DNA of 64,000 bases from Amycolatopsis benzoatilytica AK 16/65. Lineage in GTDB: Bacteria; Actinomycetota; Actinomycetes; Mycobacteriales; Pseudonocardiaceae. The position numbers were made by a program, and so were the translations under genes. Each line of letters starts with the position of its first letter. Within the stretch, counting starts at the first letter, position 1. The DNA is taken from positions 3,331,195 through 3,395,194 of the forward strand of contig NZ_KB912942.1 in the NCBI RefSeq assembly GCF_000383915.1, written 5' to 3'. Under the pieces are notes generated by a model. That model had not been told where the DNA came from, made no database searches, and saw only the letters and a list, made by a program, of their open reading frames with translations. Shown in pieces: positions 34,439 to 42,584 of the stretch.

Positions 34439-34459
34439 GGGGTTCTCCTCAAAGCAGGT

Positions 34460-35602
34460 TCAGGGCGCCGAGTGCGCGGCCGCGGTAGCGGCGTGCAGGT
34501 CGCTCCAGCGGGCAGGCCCGGCGAGGCCCAAGTGGTACAGGTGCAGTTCGGCCGCGCCGGCCTCGGCCAGCTCGGTCACGTACGACTCGATGTCCGGGAC
34601 CGGGCTCGCCGCGACGGCGGTGATGTAGCTGCCGATCGCGACCTGCTCCGGCAGCGCCTGACGCGCGGCCTTGACCGCGTCGACGCTGCCCTGCCCGGGC
34701 GCCCAGTTCTGCAGCACCACAGTCGCGGCGTCGTCCGCTGCGGTCGGGGTCAGGCCGGGCAGCGCGCCGGTGACCCACGGGTCCAGCGCGCCGTGCAGGA
34801 CGATCCGGGTGCCCGGCTCGAGCACCGCGAGCACCGCGGCGCGCAAGGCATCCGTCGACTGCTGGCGTCCGGCCAGCAGCACGTCGGACAGCTTCGCCGG
34901 AAGCCGGTCCTCGGTCACCGACAGATCCGCCGTCGCGATGATCCGCTGGACTTCCGCGCACAAGGTTTCGCGCACTTCCTCGGCGTCGAAGCCGGTCCAG
35001 TTCTCCGCGCACGCGTCGCAGCAGCAGATCGACAGCAAACGCGCGGCGGCCGGGGCCCACACGCCGTCGGTCTTCTCGTGCTGGTGCTGGTGCACGCCGC
35101 CGAGCGGGCCGCACGCCTCCAGGATCACCGAGGCGAGGTCAAGCCCGGCAACGGATTCCGCGGTCAACGTCGCCGCGAACTCGCGCACCGCGGGCTGGGC
35201 CGGGCAGAGCGCCCACGGGTACGACTCACCGAAACTATTGCGCACCGCGTACTGCGGGAACTGCGTGCCCAGCTGCGAGTTGTGCGTGAGCACGATCCAC
35301 GCCGCCGCCGGGATGCCCGCCCCATTCAGCCGCCGGACCGCGTCGCCGCCGCTGTCGGACTGGGAAACCCACTCCGGCACGGCAGGGACGAGCTCGCCCC
35401 ATGGTTGCGCGCGCACCGGCCGGTAGAGCGCGGCAGTCCGCGCGATCACCGAGGTGCGCTCCGCCGACCACGGCGTGGCCGCTCGCGCGCTGTGGTACGC
35501 CAGCGCCACCGCCACCTCGTCGATCCCGAGGTCCTGCACCCGTTCGACGAACGCGTCGTCGCCGAGCACGTCCCACGGATAGGCGTATCCGGTCACCTTC
35601 AC
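34460..35602 (-). CDS. unknown TIM-barrel-like protein of the hexuronate operon
   Basis: 380 residues from ATG 35602. No family I can name with certainty. The N-terminus MKVTGYAYPWDVLGDDAFVE, then LGIDEVAVALAYHSARAATP, looks like the first strands of a (beta/alpha)8 barrel. A central region reads WALCPAQPAVREFAATLT, SVILEACGPLGGVHQHQHEK and LLSICCCDACAENW. The pattern C...P.VREF...L and a CCCxxC cluster recalls uncharacterised glycoside-hydrolase-like barrels, and the His/Cys residues could bind metal. No signal peptide, so it is cytoplasmic. It lies four bases after glucarate dehydratase, inside the operon, so it should act on a uronate or aldarate intermediate. Confidence 0.7.
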   Translation of the reverse strand: MKVTGYAYPWDVLGDDAFVERVQDLGIDEVAVALAYHSARAATPWSAERTSVIARTAALYRPVRAQPWGELVPAVPEWVSQSDSGGDAVRRLNGAGIPAAAWIVLTHNSQLGTQFPQYAVRNSFGESYPWALCPAQPAVREFAATLTAESVAGLDLASVILEACGPLGGVHQHQHEKTDGVWAPAAARLLSICCCDACAENWTGFDAEEVRETLCAEVQRIIATADLSVTEDRLPAKLSDVLLAGRQQSTDALRAAVLAVLEPGTRIVLHGALDPWVTGALPGLTPTAADDAATVVLQNWAPGQGSVDAVKAARQALPEQVAIGSYITAVAASPVPDIESYVTELAEAGAAELHLYHLGLAGPARWSDLHAATAAAHSAP

Positions 35603-35606
35603 CGCG

Positions 35607-36863
35607 TCACCACCTCGCCGTGTTCGGCTCGAATCCGGGAGTGTAGTTCCGCATGTACGTCACGTCGTCCCGTTTGGTCAGTCCACATCGGACATAGTCT
35701 TCGTGCGCCCTGGCGAGCGCGTCCTGGTCCAGCGCGATCCCGAGGCCGGGCCGGTCCGGCACGGCGACCGCGCCGTCGGCGAACTCCAGCGCACCGGGCT
35801 CGATCACGTCGGCGGTCTTCCACGGCCAGTGCGTGTCGCACGCGTACGTCAGGTGCGGGGTCGCGGACGCGACGTGCACCATCGCGGCGAGGCTGATGCC
35901 GAGGTGGCTGTTGGAATGCATCGACAGGCCCACGCCGAAACTCTCGCAGGCCACCGAAAGCGCCTGGGTATCCCGCATTCCGCCCCAGAAGTGGTGATCG
36001 GACAGCAGCACGCCGATCGCGCGCGCCCGGAACGCGGGTTCCAGGTCGCCGAAGTTCACCACGCACATGTTGGTGGCCAGCGGCATGCTCGCCTCGCGCG
36101 CGACCCGGGCCATGCCCTCGATGCCGGGCGTCGGGTCCTCCAGGTACTCCAGCACGCCGTCGAGCTCGGCCGCGACCCGGATGCTCGTCTCCGGCGTCCA
36201 CGCCGCGTTCGGGTCGATCCGCAGCGGGTGCCCGGGGAACGCCTCGGCGAGCGCGCGAATGCCCTCGATTTCCTGCTCCGGCGCGAAAACCCCGCCCTTG
36301 AGCTTGATGGAGCGGAAGCCGTACTCGTCGATCATCCGCTTCGCTTCGCCGACCAGCGCCTCCGGCGTGACGACCTCGCCCCAGCTGTCCTCGCCGGCGC
36401 CGATGTGCGCGCCGTACTTGTAGAACAGGTACGCGGAGAAGTCGACCGCGGCGCGCGCCTTGCCGCCGAGCAGATCGGCGACCGGCCGGCCGAGGAAGTG
36501 CCCCTGCGCGTCCAGGCAGGCGACCTCGAACAGCGAGTACACGCTGGCGATGGTCTTGCGGATGGAGAACCCGCCGATCAGGCCGTGCTCGTCGGTCAGC
36601 ACGGTGCCGGCCAGCGTGCGCGCGACGATCCGCTTCAGCCCGGGCAGGTCGAACACGTCGTGCCCGGCCAGCTCCGGCAGCACCTTGCGCACTTCGCCGA
36701 GGAACGCCGCGTCGCCGTAGGACTCGCCGAGGCCGACCACCCCGTCGTCGCAGACCAGCTGGACCACGCTGCGCAGCGCGAACGGCTCGTGCACGCCCAT
36801 CACGTTGAGCAGCGGCGGATCCGCGAACGCGACCGGGGTCAGCACCACGTCCCGGATCTTCAT
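35607..36863 (-). CDS. gudD: glucarate dehydratase
   Basis: 418 residues from ATG 36863, overlapping the preceding stop (ATGA). Enolase-superfamily residues are visible: FRSIKLKGGVFAPE (KxK base), LRIDPNAAWTPE (metal Asp and Asn), EYLEDPTPGIEGM (Glu), ATNMCVVNFGDL (Asn) and GVGLSMHSNSHLGISL (catalytic His). It dehydrates D-glucarate (and perhaps idarate) to 5-dehydro-4-deoxyglucarate, the substrate of the enzyme encoded just upstream. Length is as expected for bacterial GudD. Galactarate would normally need another dehydratase, which is not seen here. Confidence 0.92.
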   Translation of the reverse strand: MKIRDVVLTPVAFADPPLLNVMGVHEPFALRSVVQLVCDDGVVGLGESYGDAAFLGEVRKVLPELAGHDVFDLPGLKRIVARTLAGTVLTDEHGLIGGFSIRKTIASVYSLFEVACLDAQGHFLGRPVADLLGGKARAAVDFSAYLFYKYGAHIGAGEDSWGEVVTPEALVGEAKRMIDEYGFRSIKLKGGVFAPEQEIEGIRALAEAFPGHPLRIDPNAAWTPETSIRVAAELDGVLEYLEDPTPGIEGMARVAREASMPLATNMCVVNFGDLEPAFRARAIGVLLSDHHFWGGMRDTQALSVACESFGVGLSMHSNSHLGISLAAMVHVASATPHLTYACDTHWPWKTADVIEPGALEFADGAVAVPDRPGLGIALDQDALARAHEDYVRCGLTKRDDVTYMRNYTPGFEPNTARW

Positions 36864-37801
36864 CGGCTGCCGAGTCCCTTCAGCACCGCGAACCCGTCCT
36901 CGACGACCTTGCCGAGCCGGTCGATCTGGTCCGCGGTCGGCTCGACCAGCGGCGGGCGGACGGTGCCGACCTTGTCGCCGCGCAGCCGCGCGGCCGCCTT
37001 CACCAGCGACACCGCGAAGCCGGGCGTCTCGTCCCGCAGCGCCACCAGCGGCAGGTAGAAGCCGGCGAGCAGCGCGTCCATCGTCTCGTTGTCGTTCTCC
37101 GCGAGCGCGCGGTGGAAGCGGTGCGCGATCTCCGGTGCGAAGCAGTGCACTGCCGAGGAGTAGCGGGCCACGCCGACTGCCGCGTACGCCTTCGCGGACA
37201 CCTCAGCGGTCGGCAGGCCGTTGAAGAACAGGAAGTCTTCGGCGCGCTGGGTGCCCAGCGCGCGGATGGTGGTGACGATCCGGGTCATCGCCTCTACGTC
37301 GCCGTAGCCGTCCTTGAGGCCGACCACCGACGGGATGTCGAGCAGCTTCGCCGCGGCCGGCGCGGAGTACACGCCGGTGCTGCGGTGGTAGACGATCACC
37401 GGCACCGTGGTGTCGCCGACCGCGTAACGCACGTGGTCGACCAGTCCGTCCTGCGGCCCGGTGACCAAGTACGGCGGCAGCAGCAGCACGCCGTCCGCGC
37501 CGCCCGCCTGCGCCGCCGCGATGCCCGCGCGTGCGCCCGCCGCGCCGCCGCCCGCGCCGACCCACACCGGCACCCGGCCGTTCGCGACCTCGCGCGCCTT
37601 CGCCAGCAACGCCGCGACCTCGTCGACCGACAGCGAGCTGAACTCGCCGGTGCCGCAGGCGACGAACAACGCGCCCGCACCGGCGGCCACGTGGCTTTCC
37701 ACGTTCTCCGCGAACCCGTCGAGGTTCACCTCGAGGTCGTCGGTGAACGGGGTCAGCGGGAACGCCAGCAGGCCGTCCAGCTCGATCTCGGTCTGTGCCA
37801 T
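36860..37801 (-). CDS. kdgD: 5-dehydro-4-deoxyglucarate dehydratase
   Basis: 313 residues from ATG 37801, with GGAG nine bases before. Belongs to the DHDPS/NAL aldolase-fold family: GLLAFPLTPFTDDLEVNLDG, FVACGTGEFSSLSVDEVAAL, VIVYHRSTGVYSAP (catalytic Tyr) and VGLKDGYGDVEAM (Schiff-base Lys). It dehydrates and decarboxylates 5-dehydro-4-deoxyglucarate to 2,5-dioxovalerate. First gene of the minus-strand operon, divergent from the IclR regulator. An in-frame TTG at 37816 is a less likely start. Confidence 0.92.
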   Translation of the reverse strand: MAQTEIELDGLLAFPLTPFTDDLEVNLDGFAENVESHVAAGAGALFVACGTGEFSSLSVDEVAALLAKAREVANGRVPVWVGAGGGAAGARAGIAAAQAGGADGVLLLPPYLVTGPQDGLVDHVRYAVGDTTVPVIVYHRSTGVYSAPAAAKLLDIPSVVGLKDGYGDVEAMTRIVTTIRALGTQRAEDFLFFNGLPTAEVSAKAYAAVGVARYSSAVHCFAPEIAHRFHRALAENDNETMDALLAGFYLPLVALRDETPGFAVSLVKAAARLRGDKVGTVRPPLVEPTADQIDRLGKVVEDGFAVLKGLGSR

Positions 37802-37812
37802 CTGTTTCTGCT

Positions 37813-37877
37813 CCAATGTTCACATTCTTGAATGGAGTCTGGTATCGTGACTATGTTCACCCACAAGAACGTTGTTC
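37813..37877. promoter_or_regulatory. divergent promoter and operator region between kdgD and iclR-type gene
   Basis: A TTGAAT (37828-37833), 17-base spacer and CTATGT (37851-37856) may form the regulator's promoter. Inverted repeats TTCA-N6-TGAA (37819-37832) and GAAC-GTT-GTTC (37867-37877) plus two ATGTTCAC copies resemble IclR-type operators. The AT content is higher than around it. Binding by the IclR protein encoded at 37931 is inferred. Confidence 0.45.
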
Positions 37878-37930
37878 GCGACGCTAATATGGCCGGACTC
37901 ACAAGTCAACGGCCCGGTCGGAGGACGCGC

Positions 37931-38734
37931 ATGGCGCAGCAGCTGGACACCGCGGCACCCGGCACTCCCGCCGAGTCCGCCGGCGTGAAGTCGGCGCGGC
38001 GCGCCATCGACCTGATCGAGACGTTCGCCGCGAACGATGTGTGGCTGTCGCTTTCCGATCTCCATGCGCGCACCGGCTTCCCGCGTTCCAGTCTGCATGG
38101 GTTGCTGCGCACTCTGCTGGACGCGGGCTGGCTTGAAGCGGACGCGAACTCCGCGCGCTACCGCCTCGGCGTGCGCGCGCTGATCTGCGGAACCGCGTAC
38201 CTCGACCGCGACGCGATCGTTCCCTACGCCACCGAAGCGCTGGAGCGCATCCGCGAGAACACCGGTTTCACCGCGCACTTCGCGCGCCGCAACCGCACCG
38301 AAGTGGTGTACCTGGAGACGCGCGAGTCGCAGCACTCCACACACCTCATCTCGCGGGTCGGCCGCACCCTCCCCACGCACGCGACCGCGCTGGGCAAGGC
38401 GCTGCTCGCCGAGCTGACGCACGACGAGGTCGAAGCGCTGATGCCGGACAAGCTGGCCGCGCTCACTCCGAACACCATCACCACGCTGGACGCGCTGCAC
38501 GCCGACCTCGCGCGCACCCGGGAACGCGGGTACGCCGCCGAGATCGAAGAGGGCACCCTCGGCGTGCGCTGCGTGGCCGCGGTGATCCCGTACCGCATCC
38601 CCGGCACCGACGCGATGAGCTGCTCGATGCCGCTGGGCAAGGTCACCGACGCCGACGTGGAACGCGTCGGCCGGCTGCTGGCCGAGACCACCGCCGAGCT
38701 CGGGCAGCAGCTGCGCCGGGCCGGCATCCGCTGA
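37931..38734 (+). CDS. IclR-family transcriptional regulator of the hexuronate genes
   Basis: 267 residues from ATG 37931, with GGAGG upstream. N-terminal winged helix: VKSARRAIDLIETFAANDVW, LSLSDLHARTGFPRSSLHGL, LRTLLDAGWLEAD. C-terminal IclR effector domain: YLETRESQHSTHLISRVGRT, LPTHATALGKALLAEL, EEGTLGVRCVAAVIPYRIP and SCSMPLGKVTDADVERVGRL. Divergent from kdgD and just ahead of the uronate dehydrogenase gene, it most likely represses both sides and responds to a uronate or keto-deoxy acid. The region between holds inverted repeats that could be its operators. Confidence 0.92.
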   Translation: MAQQLDTAAPGTPAESAGVKSARRAIDLIETFAANDVWLSLSDLHARTGFPRSSLHGLLRTLLDAGWLEADANSARYRLGVRALICGTAYLDRDAIVPYATEALERIRENTGFTAHFARRNRTEVVYLETRESQHSTHLISRVGRTLPTHATALGKALLAELTHDEVEALMPDKLAALTPNTITTLDALHADLARTRERGYAAEIEEGTLGVRCVAAVIPYRIPGTDAMSCSMPLGKVTDADVERVGRLLAETTAELGQQLRRAGIR

Positions 38735-38754
38735 CCGCCGCCACCGCCCTGTCC

Positions 38755-38802
38755 CCTCGTGCGCGGCCGCGCCGGTGCTGACCGGCGCAGACACGCACGA
38801 GG
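38755..38802 (+). terminator. nested hairpin between iclR-type gene and udh
   Basis: CCTCGTGCG (38755-38763) pairs with CGCACGAGG (38794-38802), and inside it GCGCCGGT (38769-38776) pairs with ACCGGCGC (38781-38788). CTTTCG follows. It could end the regulator transcript or act as a leader structure 20 bases before the uronate dehydrogenase start. Confidence 0.5.
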
Positions 38803-38821
38803 CTTTCGCGAGAGGAACTCC

Positions 38822-39646
38822 ATGCCAGACCAGCGTGTGCTGATCACCGGATCGGCCGGCGTCGTCGGCACCCTGATGCGGACGAGGCTGAGCCGTCCCG
38901 GCCGCGTGCTGCGGCTGCTCGACCTCGCCGAGCAGCCCGCCGCCGCGGACGGCGAGGCCGTCGAGATCGTGACCGGCTCGGTCACCGACCCGGAAGCGAT
39001 GGCCGCTGTCTGTGCCGGCGCGGACGCCCTGATCCACCTGGGCGGGCTCAGCCGCGAGGCGTCCTGGGAAGACACCCTGGACGTCAACATCAACGGCACG
39101 CACACCGTCCTCGAAGCCGCCCGCGAAGCCGGCATCCGACGGGTCGTGCTGGCGTCGAGCAACCACGCCGTCGGCTTCCGCCGCAACGACGAGGGCGGCC
39201 CGGACGGCCACCCCGCCGACTCCAGCGCCCGGCCGGATACCTATTACGGCGTCAGCAAGGCCGCCATCGAAGCGCTGGGCAGCCTGTACGCGTCGCGGTT
39301 CGGCATGGACGTCATCGTCATCCGCATCGGCTCCTGCTTCGAGACGCCTCTGCCGCTCGGCCCGCGCGGCCTGGCCACCTGGCTGTCCCCGGACGACGGC
39401 GCCCGGCTGTTCGAGGCGTGCCTGAGCACTCCGTCGCCGGGCTACCGGATGATCTGGGGCGTCTCGGACAACACCCGCCGCGTCTACTCGCTGGCCGAAG
39501 CCGAAGCGCTGGGCTACAAGTCCGAGGACAACGCCGAGGCGTACGCCGAGCAGCTGGCCGGCAAGCCGTCGCCGACCGGGATCGCCGGCGAGCACTTGGG
39601 CGGCCCGTTCTGCACCGCGCCGCTGGGCGTGTTCAACCCGCTCTGA
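38822..39646 (+). CDS. udh: uronate dehydrogenase
   Basis: 274 residues from ATG 38822, preceded by GAGAGGAA. SDR fold: VLITGSAGVVGTLMRTRL (NAD site), VVLASSNHAVGFRRND (catalytic Ser, with the HAVGF phrase typical of uronate dehydrogenases) and TYYGVSKAAIEALG (Y-x3-K). It oxidises D-glucuronate or D-galacturonate to the aldarolactone with NAD, the entry step of the oxidative uronate pathway whose later steps are encoded at 32987-37801. No lactonase or transporter gene is found beside it. Confidence 0.88.
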   Translation: MPDQRVLITGSAGVVGTLMRTRLSRPGRVLRLLDLAEQPAAADGEAVEIVTGSVTDPEAMAAVCAGADALIHLGGLSREASWEDTLDVNINGTHTVLEAAREAGIRRVVLASSNHAVGFRRNDEGGPDGHPADSSARPDTYYGVSKAAIEALGSLYASRFGMDVIVIRIGSCFETPLPLGPRGLATWLSPDDGARLFEACLSTPSPGYRMIWGVSDNTRRVYSLAEAEALGYKSEDNAEAYAEQLAGKPSPTGIAGEHLGGPFCTAPLGVFNPL

Positions 39647-39689
39647 CGGGTACCCTCGCCCCCGGGACCTCGAGGGCGAGGAGGACGCA

Positions 39690-40565
39690 GTGGGCGAGCT
39701 GGGCCCGGCCGACACGAACGGCATCCTGTCGCTGCCGTGGATCCGCCCGGAACGCACCAGCGCGGGCCTCGGCTGGGACCGGATCTACCTGTCCAAACAG
39801 CGGGAACGCCCGTACCGGGCTTCGTTCGGTCCCGCGCGCACGCACCAGCTGATCCTGCACCTCGCCGGCCCGGTCACCGTCCGCCGCGGCATCGGGTCGG
39901 CGAGCGAGCACTCCCGCCGGGTCCCGGCGGGCGGCCTGTTCCTTCAGCCGTCCGGCCGGGAACTGTCGGTGGAGCTGGGCGGAGCGCTGGAGACGCTGCA
40001 CGTGTACCTGCCGGATTCGGCGGTGCAGGAGGCGGCCGGGGCGCCGGTCCGGCTGGCGGACGAGCTGGGCAGCGTCGATCCGCTGCTGGAGCAGCTGGTG
40101 CTCGCGCTGGACGGCGTCGTGCGGGACTGGGAGCCCGGGGCCCGGGCGTACGCCGATCAGCTCGGCGCGCTGGTGGCCGCGCAGCTGGCGCGCCAGCACC
40201 GCGACGGCCGTTCGGCACCGGCAGAGCCGCGTCCGGCGGAGGCGCTGACGGACCGGCAGTTCGCGCAGGTCCGGGAGCTGATGGACGCGCGGCTGGCGGA
40301 GCCGCTGGGGCTGGCCGAGCTGGCTGCCGCGACGGGGTTGAGCGTCAGCCGGTTCTCCCGGCGGTTCAAGGCGCGCACCGGGCTGCCGCCGCACCGGTAT
40401 CTGCTGCGTTTGCGGGTGGATCAGGCCGGGTTGCTGCTGCGCACCGGCACCGAGCCGATCGCGGAGATCGCGGTGCGGTGCGGGTTTTCGCATCAGGAGC
40501 ATTTGACGCGGGTGCTGCGGGCGCAGCTCGGCACGACGCCCGCGGCCCTTCGCCGCGACGGCTGA
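39690..40565 (+). CDS. AraC-family transcriptional regulator
   Basis: 291 residues from GTG 39690, with GAGGAGG upstream. Residues 1-170 form a cupin-like sensor half (FGPARTHQLILHLAGPVTVR, VPAGGLFLQPSGRELSVELG). The C-terminal 100 residues contain two helix-turn-helices: PLGLAELAAATGLSVSRFSR then RFKARTGLPPHRYLLRLRV, and PIAEIAVRCGFSHQEHLTRV. It lies 95 bases before the hydroxyquinol genes in the same direction and probably activates them in response to an aromatic compound. Confidence 0.9.
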   Translation: MGELGPADTNGILSLPWIRPERTSAGLGWDRIYLSKQRERPYRASFGPARTHQLILHLAGPVTVRRGIGSASEHSRRVPAGGLFLQPSGRELSVELGGALETLHVYLPDSAVQEAAGAPVRLADELGSVDPLLEQLVLALDGVVRDWEPGARAYADQLGALVAAQLARQHRDGRSAPAEPRPAEALTDRQFAQVRELMDARLAEPLGLAELAAATGLSVSRFSRRFKARTGLPPHRYLLRLRVDQAGLLLRTGTEPIAEIAVRCGFSHQEHLTRVLRAQLGTTPAALRRDG

Positions 40566-40659
40566 CGCGCGCGTTTCGTGCAGTCCGCGCAGCACGTCTG
40601 TGCAGGCGCGGGTTCCGGTCCACCCGGATACTCGACGTACCCGCGTGGAAGGACCGTCG

Positions 40660-42567
40660 ATGTTCACCTACACCGCCAACCCGGCTCGCGTCGTGTTCGG
40701 CAGCGGCACGCTCTCCGCAGTCCCCGACGAGGTGCGGCGGCTCGGGGCCAGCCGGGTCCTGCTGATCGCCGGGAGGTCCGCGGCCACCGCGGCCGACCGC
40801 ACCGCCGCGGCGCTCGGGCCGCTGCTCGCCGCGAGGTTCGGCGAGCCCGCGATGCACACGCCGGTCGAAGTCACCGAGCGCGCGCTGGAGCTGGTCGGCG
40901 AGCACGCCGTCGACTGCCTGGTCGCTATCGGCGGCGGCTCCGCGACCGGGCTGGCCAAGGCGCTCGCTCTGCGCACCGATCTCCCTCAGATCGTCGTGCC
41001 GACCACTTACGCCGGATCCGAGATGACGCCGGTGATCGGCCAGACCGAACACGGGCGCAAGACCACCCAGTCGTCGCCGAAGGTGCTGCCCGAGGTGGTC
41101 GTCTACGACGTCGACCTCACCCTGGGCCTTCCGGTGCCGACCTCCCTGACCAGCGGCGTCAATGCGCTGGCGCACGCGGTCGAGGCGCTCTACTCGGCGC
41201 AGGCCAACCCGATCGTCGACCAGTTCGCGCTCGAGGCGATCCGCCTGCTCGCGTCGGCGCTGCCGCGCATCGCGCACGATCCGTCCGATGCGGACGCTCG
41301 GACCGAGGCGCTGCGAGCGGCGTGGCTGGCCGGTTCGTGCCTCGGTTCGGTCGGGATGGGCCTGCACCACAAGCTGTGTCACACCCTCGGCGGCAGCTTC
41401 GGCTTGCCGCACGCGGAAACGCACACCGTGGTCCTCCCCTACGCCATGGCGTACAACGCGCCGAGCGCCCCGGACGCGATGCGGCGGATCGCCGAAGCAC
41501 TGGGCGCACCGGACGCGCCGACCGCCGTCTTCGACCTGGTCGCCGGGCTGCCGGTGCCGCATTCGCTGGCGGAAATCGGCCTCGCGGAAGGAGATCTCGC
41601 CAAGGCCGCGGAGCTGGCGACCGCCCAGCCGTACCCGAACCCGCGCGAACTCACCCGCGACGGCATCGAGAACTTGCTGCGCCAAGCCTGGGCCGGAACG
41701 CGCCCGGCGCCGGCCGAGGGCACGCCGCCGGATCTGCGCGGGCTCACCCAGGAAGTCGTGGACAGCTTCGCCGCCACCCCGGACCCGCGGCTGCGCGAAC
41801 TGCTGTCCGAGCTGGTCCGCACTCTCCACTCCTACGTGCTGCGCACCGATCTCACCCAGGCCGAGTGGGAGTACGCGATCGGTTTCCTCACCCGCACCGG
41901 CCAGATCAGCTCGGACACCCGGCAGGAGTTCATCCTGCTGTCCGACACGCTCGGCGTCTCCAGCGTGGTCGACGTCCTGGCCAACTCGCGCACGCCGGAC
42001 ACCACCCCGTCCGCGGTGCTGGGACCGTTCTACGTCGAAGGACCGCCGGAAACCGAGCAGGGCGCGGATCTCGGCGAAGGGCTGCCGGGCACTCCGCTAT
42101 GGGCCGACATCCGGGTGACCGAGCCGGACGGAACCCCGGTCCCGGACGCGGTGGTGGACGTCTGGCAGTCCAATGAGGACGGTTTCTACGACGTCCAGCT
42201 GCCCGAGGTCGAGGGCCCGGTGCTGCGCGCCCGGTTCCGCACCGACGCCGAGGGCAGGCTGCGGTTCGCGACGATCGTCCCGTCCGCGTACCCGATCCCG
42301 GACGACGGCCCGGTCGGCAAGATGCTCGCCGCGGTCGGCCGGCATCCCTACCGCGCCCCGCACGTGCACTTCATGATCGCCAAACCGGGCTACCGCACGC
42401 TGGTGACCCAGCTGTTCGTCCGCGGCGGCGAGTACCTCGATTCGGACACCGTGTTCGGCGTCAAAGACGGCCTGATCGTCGATTTCGCCGAGCAGGACGG
42501 CCCCTCCCCGGACGGGCGCGCACCGTGGCGCCGTCTCGATTTCACCTTCCGCGTCTCCCCCGCCTGA
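40660..42567 (+). CDS. fused maleylacetate reductase and hydroxyquinol 1,2-dioxygenase
   Basis: 635 residues from ATG 40660, with GGAAGGA upstream. Residues 1-350 are an iron-type alcohol-dehydrogenase fold maleylacetate reductase: VDCLVAIGGGSATGLAKALA, IVVPTTYAGSEMTPVIG, GVNALAHAVEALYS and LHHKLCHTLGGSFGLPHAET (metal His residues). Residues 360-635 are an intradiol dioxygenase: GLTQEVVDSFAATPDPRLRE, AVLGPFYVEGPPE (Tyr), SAYPIPDDGPVG (Tyr) and YRAPHVHFMIAKPGYRTL (two His). The dioxygenase opens hydroxyquinol to maleylacetate and the reductase makes 3-oxoadipate, so one chain does two consecutive steps. Gene fusions of these two are known in actinobacteria. Confidence 0.93.
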   Translation: MFTYTANPARVVFGSGTLSAVPDEVRRLGASRVLLIAGRSAATAADRTAAALGPLLAARFGEPAMHTPVEVTERALELVGEHAVDCLVAIGGGSATGLAKALALRTDLPQIVVPTTYAGSEMTPVIGQTEHGRKTTQSSPKVLPEVVVYDVDLTLGLPVPTSLTSGVNALAHAVEALYSAQANPIVDQFALEAIRLLASALPRIAHDPSDADARTEALRAAWLAGSCLGSVGMGLHHKLCHTLGGSFGLPHAETHTVVLPYAMAYNAPSAPDAMRRIAEALGAPDAPTAVFDLVAGLPVPHSLAEIGLAEGDLAKAAELATAQPYPNPRELTRDGIENLLRQAWAGTRPAPAEGTPPDLRGLTQEVVDSFAATPDPRLRELLSELVRTLHSYVLRTDLTQAEWEYAIGFLTRTGQISSDTRQEFILLSDTLGVSSVVDVLANSRTPDTTPSAVLGPFYVEGPPETEQGADLGEGLPGTPLWADIRVTEPDGTPVPDAVVDVWQSNEDGFYDVQLPEVEGPVLRARFRTDAEGRLRFATIVPSAYPIPDDGPVGKMLAAVGRHPYRAPHVHFMIAKPGYRTLVTQLFVRGGEYLDSDTVFGVKDGLIVDFAEQDGPSPDGRAPWRRLDFTFRVSPA

Positions 42568-42584
42568 CTCCCCGGGAACCCACC

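Noticed and set aside
30923..35896. A plus-strand open frame of about 1657 codons across the lyase and uronate genes
   Set aside because: It is the antisense shadow of several well-supported minus-strand genes in GC-rich DNA, with arginine-rich, low-complexity translation and no family resemblance.
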